A stretch of DNA of 64,000 nucleotides from NCBI RefSeq assembly GCF_050908995.1, contig NC_135119.1:20303001-20367000 (forward strand), written 5' to 3'. Positions 1 through 13,330 of this stretch are shown piece after piece. Below the pieces are notes generated by a model, which saw only the letters and a list, made by a program, of their open reading frames with translations, did not search any database and was not told where the DNA came from. The first letter of the stretch is position 1, and each line of letters starts with the position of its first letter. The position numbers and the translations under genes are program-made. This DNA comes from Andrena cerasifolii (taxonomy: Eukaryota; Arthropoda; Insecta; Hymenoptera; Andrenidae).

Positions 1-1483
1 CACGTATTTTCAGACTTGCTAAAAAAAAAAAATTATCGTATTACCACCAGAATTTTAAGCTCAATTTTTCTTGTTGACTCACAAATATTCTAAAATCCAA
101 GCCCTCGGTGTAATTAAAAAAAAACTTGTAAAAATCTTTATTGTAAATCTTGTTTACAATGAGGAAACCACTTGAAAAATATACATTTACGTAGTGGTAT
201 CCATCATTGTCTCGCTGGAAGGTAATAACCAATATCCTACTTGTTACCTGTGTCACTAATTGTTTTTACGAACGCAAAAGCATTGTCAGTTCCAGGAACT
301 TAGTGATTGTAACTTTTCACTCGATTATACAACGATTGTTAGATGCAAGCTGCAAGATTATCGGAATTTCTAAGTAGATACCGTTATCGCCAGTAAAATA
401 TATTCAACCATAAATGATTTCCTGGAAAGTGTTCTCGTGTAGAAAATCACGCAGATAATTTTTATCTTATTAATAATTACCTTCGCTTTTGTAAATGCTA
501 GTTTCTCTTCATAAACAGCATGTCCTGTATTGTTGATCGAAATTTTACGTTCCTATGTTTGCACATCTAATGAAAATCAATAAACATTTGATATCGATTC
601 TATCATTAATAGATATTCTTTAAGTTTTCTAGATTACTTTTTACGTATTTATATTTTATAGGAAACGAAAAACACTTTGTGGAAACGTGCAATCTAGTAT
701 ATTTTTTGCCGTCTACTGCCACCCATCGCCCAAATATACAAATTCGTGAAATAAGTTAGTGGAGAGTAAGAAACTTTAATAATAAACATGTCTGTCTTAT
801 TAAATACCGGATACCTTTTTTTAAAATTTCTATTCCACTTCGCTGTTCAAAATTATTTGTGGGAAAACAACAGTGTGGTTAATTCGGGATCGAAACAGGT
901 AAAAACAATTGGGTCGAGGGTTTAATTAAAATTAAAAATCAATGTACCCCGATTTAATACACAGCAGGAATAGTGAAAAATAAAATTTCTGTTTTATAAA
1001 ATATACGATCTATTTGTGTGTTCGCATGCAAACGTTACAAGGCACTTCCATTACAATAAAATTGTCATTTGGCAGTAGGTAACATTCTTCAATTCTTTGA
1101 AATCATCCGTATCAAAAATATTCTTCTAAGCGAATTAAAATCTCTCAGGGTATTCCTTCTATCTAAGAATGCCTCCTTCATGCGTGAACAATAGATATAC
1201 ATACTGATCAAATTTGTCAATCGTGAATGACTAAAATACTCATTTTTTAAAAAAAAAAAAAAAACACAAAGAGAAACAACGATTCGTTGAATGTCATTAA
1301 AATCGTAGATGCAATGTAATAAATAAGAACGCGGAATGATCTCAGTATCACTTATATGTACACCTAATTACTCTATGGAAATTCGATTGTTTCTAAATTT
1401 CATTTCAGTATTTTCGTTCGTAGCTTTTAAAAAGAAAATTCTCAGCAAACACTCCTTTATCTAGAAATGGTTGCAGTCGTCAT

Positions 1484-4400
1484 TTATAGCGCCGCCTCTG
1501 CTTCGATGTCCTTCGGATTCTTCTTTATTTTGTGAGATTTCCTGCAACAAATATAAAAGCTTTCCTTAGTCTCGATAAAAATGATTTTATACGAGAGGTA
1601 CAAAGGACAAGGGCCGTGGCAATTAAGTGCAAATATCTGCGAAAATTTTACTCACTTTCCAAAATCCTCGCCATCTTGAAGAGTCTCCGGAAGTGTGCAT
1701 CCAACAGTTTCTGGCAACAGAAAGCAAAGCATGGCACCGACAAGTGGCAGGACTCCAAAAAAGACCGGTGGCAGCCACGGTTGAATATGATCCTTTAATG
1801 AGACATTAAAATATTAATAACAAAAAATGTTCAAACATAGGTATCTACCATATACGAAGAAGCACTTATACATGTAATTGTATGCCTCTATAGATTGACT
1901 AAAATTACATACTGAGCTTCTATTATTGAAAATTAACTTTAAATTTATCTAATACTAGCTTAAACCACCCGCGGCGTTGCCCGGTAAAGCTTCGATTGTC
2001 ACAGAGTGTCAAGGGGGTGAAATAAGGGGGAAGGGGTGGGATATCTAGATTTCACGGTAGTCCATATTTTCCGCAGGGTTCTAGAGAATAATTATGCAAA
2101 ATTTGGTCCAGATCGGTTAAAAAAATCCAGATAAAAAGTACCTTGTGTGTTATTCCTGGTCTTTCAAACACACTTTCGCATTTATTATATTAGTAAGTTT
2201 CATTCCCATATAACCCTTAACTATTAGTTACATATAACTTCATACACTCTGCCGCGAAGTTGTAACATAATTACTACTTATTCCACTATCTAAATAGGTA
2301 CATAAATATAACAAATGAGGGACTTGAAAAATATAACTGGCTGTCACAGTCATTGATCCATCCAGAGATCCGCAGTTAGAAAATTAGAATCCATTAAGAA
2401 AATCATTGACTGATTTTAAAATGTCAAAACGATTCCTCACGAGAAAGCTGCGAAGCTCGTGTGTTTTAGATAATAATAAATCTGAGACAACATTATGCGA
2501 AATATTCATACCTAAAAGTTTATAAACGAAAAGGATCTTTGTATTGTTGTATCCCTAAACTTCTCATCGGCATCGAACCGTGATCTAGGCTTCCTAGTCC
2601 TGCTCTTCCTACTTCCTCTCCTAATTCGAATCTCTCTCTATCACTTATCCTATTTGACAAAGTTGCGCCAACTACTTGTGCTTCAAACTACAGTGGCTCG
2701 CATTAATATTCGGACACTTTTTAAAATCGCATAACTTTTTTAGAATTGGTCCAAACAACTTGAGTTTTTTTGAGAAGCTAGAAGGATTAGTTTGCTAACT
2801 GACGCGTTTCGTCGTTTTGAAAAAAAAAATTTGGTTGGAATAGCGAAAAGAATAGTAAAGGTCGATTTTTAAACTTTTTTTTGTCGACCTTTACTATTTT
2901 TTTCGCTATTCCAACCAAATACATTTTTTCTCAAAACGACGAAACGCGTCAGTTAGCAAACTAATCCTTCTAGCTTCTAAAAAAAACTCAAGTCGTTTGG
3001 ACCAATTCTAAAAAAGTTATGCGATTTTAAAAAGTGTCCTAATATTAATGCGAGCCACTGTACCTAATACCTTCCAACATCATACCGTTCCCTCTGAACT
3101 TACCAAGGACACCACGAAAGGCGCCGTGATGGATCCAATTCTGGCACACATGCTGCTGGTGCCCACACCTATGTTCCTAACAACCGTGGGGAACAGTTCA
3201 CCAGAGAACAGGTAAACCGTGGTGAAGGAGACCGACATGCCGACGATGGCCAAACAGACTAGAATTAACCGAAGCCACGCGAGATCTGCAAGAACGTAAA
3301 GTGGTAATCAGCGCAAGAAGCATGGTGGCATCTGTGAGTAACTCCAGCCTGGCACAGTCGGGGATCCTTACCATTTGAAATTACGATAAGTAGGAGGGCA
3401 GCGACGCCAGTGATCGTGTTGCTGCAGATCAACGTGATCTTCCTGCCGAGCCTGTTCATGGCCCACCAAGCAACGAAGTTCCCTGGTATCTGTATGGCCC
3501 CGGAGACGGTGAAATTGACGAAGATATTGCCACCGACTTGTCCTATGTACTGCGACATCCCGAACAATCCCATCCCGCAGACCACCCAGTTGAAGAAGAT
3601 CGACAACGACTTGATCCTCATGTTAGGGGTGCGAAACAGATCTAGGAACGACGCCTTATGGTCCGATTCCGACCGCTTGGAATTCTGTGGAAGAGTGCAT
3701 CGATTATTGATGAATGCGGCGTGGCTGCTTCAGCGTTAGAACTTTGCAGTAAATCTAAAGGTAGGCTCTCGCTACGCCTCGCCTCGGCGCAACTTCTTCT
3801 CGCAATCGCATCTAGGCTCGCGTCGCCTCGGTTCATGTGTTTGATCAGTTGCTCAGAGAACCTCTTCCTTCCTCTTTCAGCGGTCACCGAAAGCGGTGGC
3901 ATTGCATCCACTCACACTGCGCCTCGCCTCGGCTCGCCTCGCCTCACTTCCTCAAAATATTCTCGAGGAAGAATCCGCGGCTCGGCGAGGCAAGGCGCAG
4001 TGTCAGTCAAATTGTAAAAGTGTATAAGAAGAGCATAGAAAGAATAAAATGAGCCGAGGCGAGGCGTAATGAGAGCCTACCTTAACAATACAAGTAAATT
4101 GCTATTTGAGTGGTCGGTTACTTCTTACGACATACTTTAATTATGTTTCACGATATTACGCTTTTGTTATATAGCTGCGGTTCCTCGCACCTTACTGGTT
4201 TTAAGGGGTCATTCTGGTTAGCGCGCCGATAAATTCAGCGATTTTCAGGAATTTATTGCGAAGACAGGAATTACAGTAGTCGTGTAAAACTTTTTTCTAT
4301 TGATTAAACTACACTTCTACAATAAATAAAAAATATAAAAGTAATAAAATTGTTGCTTTTAAAATGGTTTTGCAGGCGATTTTGATGACGTGTTTAAAAA

Positions 4401-7400
4401 TTCATGCCTCGCTCGTGCAGGTGAATTCAGCAGTTGGACTTAACTGAATCCAAAAATACAAACAGATTCTTGATCAGTATGACTGTCGCTACAGCCCGAA
4501 CTAGAATAAATTATTTATCCCTAAAATTAACAGAATGGCGGGCAAAATACAAGAATCAATTTATTTCGGCTGTGTTTTCTGTGCTATTTTCGATTTTTAA
4601 AGTAGGTTACACTGAACAGAAATACTTGGTTGTAGTACCAGCGAGAGGCATAGGTGTGTAGAATAAGCAGTTCAATTTACAAAGCAATCGGTTCGATAGA
4701 TTTTCAGATTTTACCTGCACCATGTGAAAAATTGACGTTTCGAGAAAAACGCGTTCAAAGTATTCATCTGTAGAGGCTCAGCCTCTGCGCTCCCTACAAA
4801 ATGCCTATGTAGAAGCTAAAATAATTGGATTTTTTCAATGAAAACTTAACAGTACATTCTTGAGGATATGCACTTTCGAAGAATGTTAAAAAAAATCGAT
4901 TTTTTCAAACCGTCTAACCAGAATGACCCCTCAAGAAATAAATACTTTACCTGATGCAAACAGTGTTGCCTAACCAGCTCTGGAATGTCCTTATTTTGTA
5001 TCCTATTTACGTTAGCCGCCTTTTGCAAGATTTTGCAAGCTGCCGTTTGCTTTCCGAATGCTAGCAACCACCTAGGAGATTCAGGTACGATCCACCAGTA
5101 GCCCAGCAGGATTATAGAAGGTAGCGTGATTGCGAGTTGAAGATGCTGCCAATGGCGGAAGAGAAATGCGAGTCCGGCCAGTGACATATGGCCCAAGCTA
5201 AATGGGATTTGGTAAAGTACTGTAATAGCCGCCCGCCATTGCGTACCGACTATTTCCATACCTAGAAATATAAAATCATTGAACAGTGCTATTGAAGCTT
5301 GGGACCAGTTATCACTATCGAAAGATTTTCAAGCTTCTAATAATTGTATTCAATATTAAGTTTCGAAAGTTTCACTTGCAGTATCATCTTATAAAAATTT
5401 TGAATAACTTTCAACGTTTTAAGACACGTTTTATAGTTTTTAATAACTATATATGGTAAAACATTTTAAAATATTCTAATTGATTTTTCAGTCAAAAGCT
5501 TAAACGTCTACCTGTGTATTTTGTAGCTCGCTGCAAAAGTTCGATCGCTTTAGTGAACCAAAATCCTCAGCAAAATTAAGAATATACTACGTTTTTTTAA
5601 TCATAGTATTTTCCTCGACTGTCTATGAACTTTTGCCGCTTTTCTGGTAGCGGTTGTAAAGTACAAGTAGGTGTAATTAAGGGGGTATACCCGTTTGAAC
5701 CCTCGGAAAATGCGTACATTTTGTGGATTTTTTTACATGTCAACGGCTCGATGAAGATTTCCCGTTTTTTTACTATCTTTTTACTATCAAAATTCGAGAG
5801 ACTTTCGGATATGTGTGCATAACTTCCGAAAAACAATAGTTTTTTAACTGAAACTTTTTTTTTAAGTAGTTCATAATACTATGTAAAGATAGTAAAAAAA
5901 CGGGAAATCTTCATCGAGCCGTTGACATGTAAAAAAATCCACAAAATGTACACATTTTCCGAGGGTGCAAACGGGTATACCCCCTTAAAAAAGGTATTTC
6001 CGTACGTCTGACATTACTTAACAGCGAGCGAAAGAATTTATGCGTCAAGCTAATATTAATAAGTAATTGTTACTTACAAATAACGTAACTAGTAACCATC
6101 GTGCCTCCAGTAGCCAAGGCGCTGAGTAATTTCATTAACAATAATGCCGGGAACCACGGCACGACGGCGCATCCGATACCGGAAGCCAGCTGAAGAGCTA
6201 CGGATACCAACAATGGCATCTTTCTACCATACCTAACGATGCAACAATTCGTACACTTTAGTTGCATGTAATATTCCCACGTCCACGATACTCTATTTAA
6301 TTTATCAAGCACTGAACGTTTCTGCATAAAGTAATCAATGTTGTCTGTACCTATCTGCTAGATTGCCAAATATAATATTGCCCAAAAGCACGCCGAACAT
6401 CAAAATAGATTGCTGGATATTGGCGTAATGTGTTCGACTGCACACTAAGTTCCACTGAAATAACATAATTGTAAACAAGAATTCATTTAAATCGGTTTAC
6501 ACGAGTCTCTTCTGCCACTAAACAATTGTAACCGTTCAACAAAAAATAAAGGAAACTTTAACTGCGTTACGATAGCCATCATGCGTGCAATTCAGAGAAA
6601 ACTCGCTTGCCATATCCATGCAACTATTTTTATAGTAAGGGAGGATTTTTACAATTCAATAAATTAGATATCATGTTTAATCATCCTGCGAGGGCGGTTC
6701 AAGATTACACCGCCGATAATGCTCGATATCGAATAACAATCGTTTTTTAATGAAGTCAGTACTACTTCAACTATACAACATTTATTTCGCACATTTTTAC
6801 CAGAGACGCACAGTGCGGCACGTAATGGACAAAGATCGAAATAATCGATATTCAATTCTGACTATCCTACAAAACAGTAAGTCCGTGATTAAGGAATACG
6901 AATGTAAAATCTACTATCCCAAAAAACCAAAACAGTATCAATAATTATCATATGTTTGTTTTAATCTAAAAATTAGCGTCCTCGTGTATTATTCGTTCTT
7001 GTTTATGTTTTTTTTTAAATAGTGTTTGTTATATCTTAAACATAAATAATTTGAACAAAAGTATACATAATTATAATTTCCAAATAATTTTTTTTTTTTA
7101 AAAACGGGGTGTCATAAAAAGGGTTCAAACCATTCTGTAATTTATATTGTTCTGTATCCAAAAACTATTGTACCACATTGCCATATCATTTTTATCTGCT
7201 ACAAACTGCTGCACTGAAAGTTATTTATTTTTTTAAATTGTCTTGAAAATAAAATCAATAAAATTATGTGCTTTTTTATTTATTATCTATATAAACCTGT
7301 ATTATTTATTTATATTTCATATATATTTTATATATATAATATTTTTTAGTGTCTTGATAATACTAATATCGCCTTTTCTATTTGATTATAATAGTTCAAT

Positions 7401-8281
7401 ATAATTTTCAATATAATTACTGTATTTATGTAATAAAACTCGGCGAACTTAGAACAACTTTTAATATAAAACTGTGAATTATCACCACATCGTACGTGTC
7501 CTTATATTTTCGTCCGAAATCCCCAATCAAGTGCCGCACTGTGAGACGGGGCGGAGGGAATTAGGATTGCTCCCTTGTTTCGCGTCTTCGTTTACCTCTA
7601 TCTCCACAGTAGGTAACTTACTAATAAGGATAGAAATAGTGATTAATGAATGATACTAACCGAACGCTTGCACTTACCCAACGACAGTTGGTCAAACGTT
7701 TAAATCGTTTCGCATAATGTCCCCATGGTCGTTTCGTTCTGTTATTATGATCGTTAAGCGTAAAGTCCGCGTGCTACTCGTGTGCATCGGTAATTTACGA
7801 AAAAATTATCAAGCGACAAAATCATTCTAAGAATAATCTATTTTACTGCGTCACTGTAATTCAAGTCAACGATTACCGCCGCTTCCGCACGGGCCTTCCA
7901 CAGACACAGAGATCGAAGGGGGGTTGAAAAATTTACCTGCGATATTATCGTCTCCGTGAACGTGCTCCTGTCGTACTCCCACTCGGTGCACTCCGCCAGT
8001 GTACCATTGACATTGACCATACACTGATCGGGCGACTCCGCGCGGGCCGGCGCGGTGCAGCTGTAGTTCTGATGTGGCGCCATGAAGACGATGGCGAGCT
8101 GGTGCCAAGCGATCGGGAACTTGACCAGGGAGATCGCCAGGCAGACGTATATTTGCCATCTGCCAAGATCCCCGATAGCTTCCTGCACGGCATCCACCTC
8201 CTCGCCATTGTCGACATCTTCTTTCCCATTCAATGCTTGCTTGCCATTCACTTCCGCTGAACAATAAGAGACTCCATGCAA
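1484..8281 (-). CDS. Orct: SLC22 family organic cation transporter (Orct-like), 8 exons
   Basis: Plasma-membrane polyspecific transporter of the major facilitator superfamily, expected to have 12 membrane helices. Exons on the minus strand: 8281-7937, 6454-6351, 6232-6078, 5261-4951, 3684-3372, 3285-3104, 1792-1656 and 1541-1484. All junctions are GT-AG, the phases agree, and the sum is 1605 nt (534 aa), close to the usual family length. Seen in the translation: first helix after GRWQIYVC; a large extracellular loop with cysteines and NYS/NGT sequons ending TETIISQWNLVC; the MFS signature ADRYGRK between helices 2 and 3; PESPRWLL after helix 6; and ELFPTVVRNIGVGTSS near helix 11. The start is uncertain: ATG at 8281 is used, but TTGTTCAG just upstream of 8264 is a good acceptor, so an upstream first exon is possible. 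The introns are full of MITEs. Substrate cannot be told from sequence. Confidence 0.9.
1955..2196 (-). mobile_element. Helitron-like remnant
   Basis: On the minus strand it begins near CTTACTAATATAATAAATGC, a start I recall from insect Helitron-like elements. It ends in a GC-rich hairpin region (GGGCAACGCCGCGGG) followed by CTAG and then T. No terminal inverted repeats. Lies in the intron between SLC22 exons 6 and 7. Confidence 0.5.
2691..3060. mobile_element. Tc1/mariner-type foldback MITE
   Basis: A 370-bp near-perfect palindrome. Ends are CAGTGGCTCGCATTAATATT and its inverse, flanked by TA on each side, as for Tc1/mariner elements. No coding capacity. It ends 43 bp from the donor of SLC22 exon 6. 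Confidence 0.85.
3760..4081. mobile_element. GC-rich TIR element in SLC22 intron 4
   Basis: Ends GGTAGGCTCTCGCTACGCC and the inverse GGCGTAATGAGAGCCTACC. The interior is made of CGCCTCG-type runs that are themselves partly palindromic. Makes the chance ORFs of this stretch. Confidence 0.7.
4201..4934. mobile_element. TTAA-GGGG family MITE, 734 bp
   Basis: Ends TTAAGGGGTCATTCTGGTTA and the inverse with one mismatch (TCAA at the right border). Lies in SLC22 intron 4 and ends 16 bp from the exon 4 donor. Carries the GTTTCGAGAAAAACGCG module at 4737. Confidence 0.8.
5677..5988. mobile_element. TTAA-flanked foldback MITE, 312 bp
   Basis: Long inverted arms starting TTAAGGGGGTATACCCGTTT, meeting near 5850. 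TTAA borders suggest piggyBac-type insertion. Lies in SLC22 intron 3 (5262-6077). Confidence 0.8.
6811..7541. mobile_element. hAT-like element with short TIRs
   Basis: Termini CAGTGCGGCAC and GTGCCGCACTG about 730 bp apart, with GAGACG close to both borders. The AT-rich interior has no transposase. Lies in SLC22 intron 1. The target duplication is imperfect. Confidence 0.5.
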
Positions 8282-10527
8282 TTAGATACTTACATTCATG
8301 GGGACTCGACGTGTTTCGGGTACATTATACTTTCTCTACGAACTCGCGCGCAACTTCTCAGCTTTAGCCTATTCCAGGGCGGGGGGAAATTTCAAACAGT
8401 TTCAGACAAAATACTAAAATCTGAAATTTTTCCATAAATAAATACTGTTCGAAAATACTACCTCGCTTAATGCTTAAATCTAATACTATTTCTTTATGTA
8501 ACTACTATTTCAGAGAAAAGTTTATTTGGCACATTTTGTATCACTCGAATAAATAAAGATAATTATTTCTATTTAGCTATTTGAAAATACTATTTTCCCC
8601 AGCCCTGATTTCCCCGATTCTTTGCTAACCCTCGACCGATGGGGAGCAATATTTATTACATAATTGGGAGGGGAGGTTATTGGATTGGAGGCGATGGATG
8701 GAATAATATAAGTTGGAATAGCGTTTGGTGATTTAGTACCAAAGTTTATTTGGTTTTATCTATGTGAACGGTAAAAATTGCCATTGACATATTTAGTTTA
8801 TGTATCTTGAGCTTCGCTGAATCTTTAGAAACTGAAGATTTGGTACGCGAAGCTTTATTTATAATTTATCGATTTAATATTTATGTTATTTTGATTTCGT
8901 CTTAACGGTTGGGAATTAGTATTATAAACGGTTGTGACACGAAAATGTAATGTCGCGTTAATAATAATAAGAAAAAAGGAGAATAAGATTGCTAAAATTT
9001 TCAGCGAAGTCGATTTTCAAAATCTTCCAGATGTAATTCCGAATTTCCAAGAACATTTTTACGTTTTAACGATCATCGTAACGCGACAGAAATAATGCAC
9101 GTGGTATCAGCTGTGGGTGGATTTAAATGTATTTCATGTAAATGAGAAAATGGAGCATTAGTAACAAAAAGACAGAAACGTGTTATCAACTACCGTGCTA
9201 ATACAAGCAAATACTGATTTTTTTTTACCGAGACGTTTTGCAACTAGTAGATACGATCGAGACTAATTGCAAGTGCTTGTTTGTGACTATATTTTCGAAT
9301 AACAATTTTTGTTTTCCAATTTAAATATCTGAAATTTGCGATGCAAATTATGCGTAGCTTGTTACAATGTATTAGACACGGGGATTTTTTTCTTCAGTAA
9401 TGAATACATTGGCTTGCGATTAATCAATGCTCGTAGATTTTCCTAGAATCTAATTTACAATTTTTCCACATATACTGCATAAGTTACATAGAAAAACACT
9501 ACAATGTGCGTACACATTTTTCTAAATAATATTCCACGCCTATTTGAGCATTCCCATTGGAGATGGAACAAAACAATAAATCGGTACTCTATTCGACCCC
9601 GTTCCACCAGAAACCGATCGGCGAAGACGCATAAACACTTTACTACCTCAGTTACACAATAAAGATAAGAAATTAAAAATAACAGCAGAATTTATATTTG
9701 TGCCTCCCACATCGTGAACTTAAGCGTTGAATGCGACGTTACTTGATTGCACATCCTGCATGATTTCGTTCCACACTCTCTCGAGGATTAACTTGCGATG
9801 ATTTGCGCTTTTATTCCACATCGCACTGTTAAGCTCATGATTATCCATATTCCATGAGCCAGCTATCAATTCAGACGCTACACTGAAAAGACTTGCTTAA
9901 CGCAGAGACCGTGCTAAAGCAAGCGATAAAAACTCCCTGCTGCAAATGCTATTATCATAGCGTCGTTTGATGCGCTTTGCCCGCGAACACTGCTTATAGC
10001 ACGAAAGTTATTCCAGAAAGTTAATCTGTCGCATCCAATTTCTTCCAGCGCGGTTGTATCCCCGGAGAACGGGAAAAGGAAACGAGTCACTTTTCGCAAC
10101 AATTGTCTCGCTTTGTCCTTTTGTCCATGGCAGTGATTGAAAATTTTTGAAAACTCCTCCGCCCAATGGATAGGCATTGTTCTTTTCTGGAGACGTCGCT
10201 GCCAACGTGCCACTTGACCGAATTAAGTCGCGATTGTGCGCGAAGGAAACATGCACTGAATGGAATTTAAATAGGCGCTAAAAATATAAATGCGAATATC
10301 TGTCCTCGCCTAGTCAAGGCATTCACTTGTGTATGGGTAAGGTGATAGTGAATTATCCTGGGGGCTATTGCTTGCGAGAATAATGGGCGTCCCTGGAACT
10401 ATTATTTACATGCTATGTTGTAATTTGTCACAGTGACAACGTTTAATTTGACAAAGTTTAATGAGCGGGTGTGCCAATGCGCATTCGTCAGAAATTAAAA
10501 CGCAAAGAGATATTGGCTTATCAAAAT
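8282..10527. other. No gene seen upstream of the SLC22 gene
   Basis: AT-rich DNA with only short ORFs. It may contain the SLC22 promoter and 5' UTR exons, but no core promoter motif could be fixed. Confidence 0.4.
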
Positions 10528-10836
10528 TGTAGTCAATTAAGGAAATTGATGCTTGATTTATCGAGCTGCAATGTGACTTTAATAAACGAGAATTTTGGAA
10601 AGGACGAAATAAAAGGTAATAAAGTGGTATGTCGTGTTCTGTGAGTGGTGATGGATATTTTAAAGCTGCAAAATCAGGGATGTAGTCATTTAAGGAAATT
10701 GATGCTTGATTTATCGAGCTGCAATGTGACTTTAATAAACGAGAATTTTCGAAAGGACGAAATAAAAGGTAATAAAGTGGTATGTCGTGTTCTGTGAGTG
10801 GTGATGGATATTTTAAAGCTGCAAAATCAGGGATGT
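10528..10836. repeat. Tandem duplication, 2 copies of 153 bp
   Basis: Both copies start TGTAGTCA and run through GGAAATTGATGCTTG to AAAATCAGGGATGT. They differ at very few bases, so the duplication is recent. Confidence 0.95.
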
Positions 10837-11173
10837 TATTAAATGTATTTCGAGGTGAACGAACGTGACATGAATTAGGTACCTAATACGCAATCTCGCA
10901 TCAATTTTAGCATGTTAATGGGAGGTAGCAAAATGCGTAGAAAGTTGAGATTAAACACGGAAAAGTTAATTTTTACAATTCGGTTGAAATATATTTTTTT
11001 TAAACAGTGTTACTACTTAGGCTCATTTTTTTAACTTAAGTGATAATTTCCTCATTGTACTGGTACTAGTTTTCAAATTAGTTATATTTCAACAGAATTA
11101 AATATAAAGCGCAAATACTAGTTTCCAAACACAGTCGAAGTATAATAGTAAAGTACTACTAATAATTTTCACC

Positions 11174-11384
11174 TTAAGTGGACTAGGCAGTCGAAAAATC
11201 GATTTTTTATTGCATTTTCCGAAAGTACTATCTTTTCTGAACACAATGCCGCTTGGTTTATAGTAAAATTGGCAAAATTGCAGATTTGGCAGCTAAAAAC
11301 GTCAAGCGGCAACTTATTGAGAAAAGATAGTACTTTCGGAAAATGCAATAAAAACTCGATTTTTCGACTGCCTAGTACCCTTAA
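11174..11384. mobile_element. TTAA-flanked foldback MITE, 211 bp
   Basis: Arms include ACTAGGCAGTCGAAAAATCG and GAAAGTACTATCTTTTCT in inverse copies, with TTAA at each border. The minus-strand ORF here is only the palindrome. Confidence 0.8.
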
Positions 11385-12929
11385 GTGAAAATAATTGTAA
11401 AGCACTATTACCACATTTCCAATTCCACAAATGTAATCAGGGCGCATTACTATTAATCCTCAAATTCGGTAGAAGCAATCATACAACACTACTGCTGGTT
11501 TTAAAATTCACTAATTGTAAGTAGTATTGATGAAGTACCTATGACTATTAGTCTTGAACTGTTGTAGCATTGCATAGACATACAATTAAGATCAATGAAG
11601 GCGTACCAGCAATTTAACAAACGCCATCAAGCATGGTAAATAAGAATAGAGATTCTTTGACGGTAAATATACATCTCAAACAATAATGATTGCGAAGGCT
11701 AACTCAATCTAACAATTAAGAGGGAAGAAGATTGCGATTAATTGTCGCTTCAACGACTTTAACCTTTCCTCTGAACTTCTTCCGAGCGGCGGGTCAGGCA
11801 ACGCTGCTCAATTATTAATCAGTTCTCGATATGCACAGTGTGTTTTGTGAGTGCACTGTTTCAAATTAATAAATGCAAAATTGTCAGACATTTCAATCTG
11901 TATCTCAACAACACCATCGTATCGAAAGCTGTGAATCAATGATCGATAATAAGATGAGCATAGAAATTGGGCATACTGGTTTGCAATTATTTATTAACAA
12001 CCTATCGGTGGTTGAATGATTAATAGACTCGCTACTGTACGATCCAAGGAGAAAGAAAATTTTATGGCGAACGCGCTTGAAATCAAAAACTACAGCGCAC
12101 ATTATTTGATGGAAATTCCGTGGAAGTTTTTCGTAAAGTTTATTATAAACCTGAAGTGTTCTACATTCCCTGTTTCGGCAGAAAAGTATTGCTTCTAAAA
12201 TTATTATTAACTAAATTACATAACTAAAAATATTATTTCATGATATTACATTAAATATCTCCGAGTAATTAAGCCTCTTCTAAGTAAACAGTAGAGTTCT
12301 TGTTACATATTCCTTGTCGCTCGAACATTCATTTAAGTTTCTTTCAACTTTATTAAAGTTCAAGCTGATCTTTCGGCTTTATTTATAAAAATTAAAAGTT
12401 CTTATCGACTGAAGTCAAGAAGCCCATATGTATGGACAGTTTTTCCTATCAATGCATGTGCACCACCACACATGGCGGTCTCGTGTTTCCTCTGCGAACG
12501 TAGATGTTGTGATTACGTGTTATATAATACTCGCTATTACGCGTACAAGTTTAATCAGACGCGTAATAATTGACGCGCGGAGAACGACGCAATTTAATCG
12601 AATCTGTTTAATTCACGATCAACCTGAATTATTACGTAACCACAATGTTCAACTTATTCGTATGTCATGTGCGCATCTTCAGAGATTCGAGCTTAATTAA
12701 ATCGCGCACTGCTGCAAGGAACAGGCAGCTAGTTGGGAACAGTAATTGGCATCTAATGAATAAGTAGGTATTATGAAAACACCGACAGAAATAAAATATT
12801 TTATCAACACATAAATACTATATTTCTATTGATTTCCGTATTTTATTAATCCAGGTGGAGTAATTTATTAATCTATATTGTGGACCACAAATAATTAACA
12901 TATGACGTGAAGCTTATTTAATATTAATA
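11385..12929. other. No gene seen
   Basis: AT-rich intergenic DNA. ORFs of 60-90 codons show no recognisable protein features. Confidence 0.4.
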
Positions 12930-13330
12930 GGGTAAACCAACCACTAATTGGCCGCATACCAGTGAATCACCATTAGGCAAAGAAATGTCAATTATAAATT
13001 AAAACATTATTATATGTTTATAAATGGAGTGTAGTTGCACTTTTAATATACTATATATTTAGTTACGCGTATTAAGCAAATATTAATAAGTACAATTATT
13101 CTTATTAAAAGTATGCGGTCATTTACTGGGTTTCTACACGTTTTGCATTTTATAATTGTTTTTTTTTTAATCACGATAAGAATAAGTAATTATTTTTATA
13201 GAAGTTTCAAGAAAATTAAATTTAAATGCAATTTCAACAGTTGTTTTGTTGTTATACATAAATATATTTAAGTATTAATCTCAAAGGTCCATAGATTCAA
13301 CAATTCTGTCATTCACTGATTGGTTTACCC
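12930..13330. mobile_element. TA-flanked MITE, GGGTAAACC family, copy 1
   Basis: Ends GGGTAAACCAACCA and inverse, TA on both sides. 401 bp. A shorter copy of the family lies at 45154-45397. Confidence 0.85.

Noticed and set aside
3642..4052. ORFs on both strands around 3.7-4.05 kb
   Set aside because: They come from the GC-rich MITE and from exon 5 read in the wrong frame.
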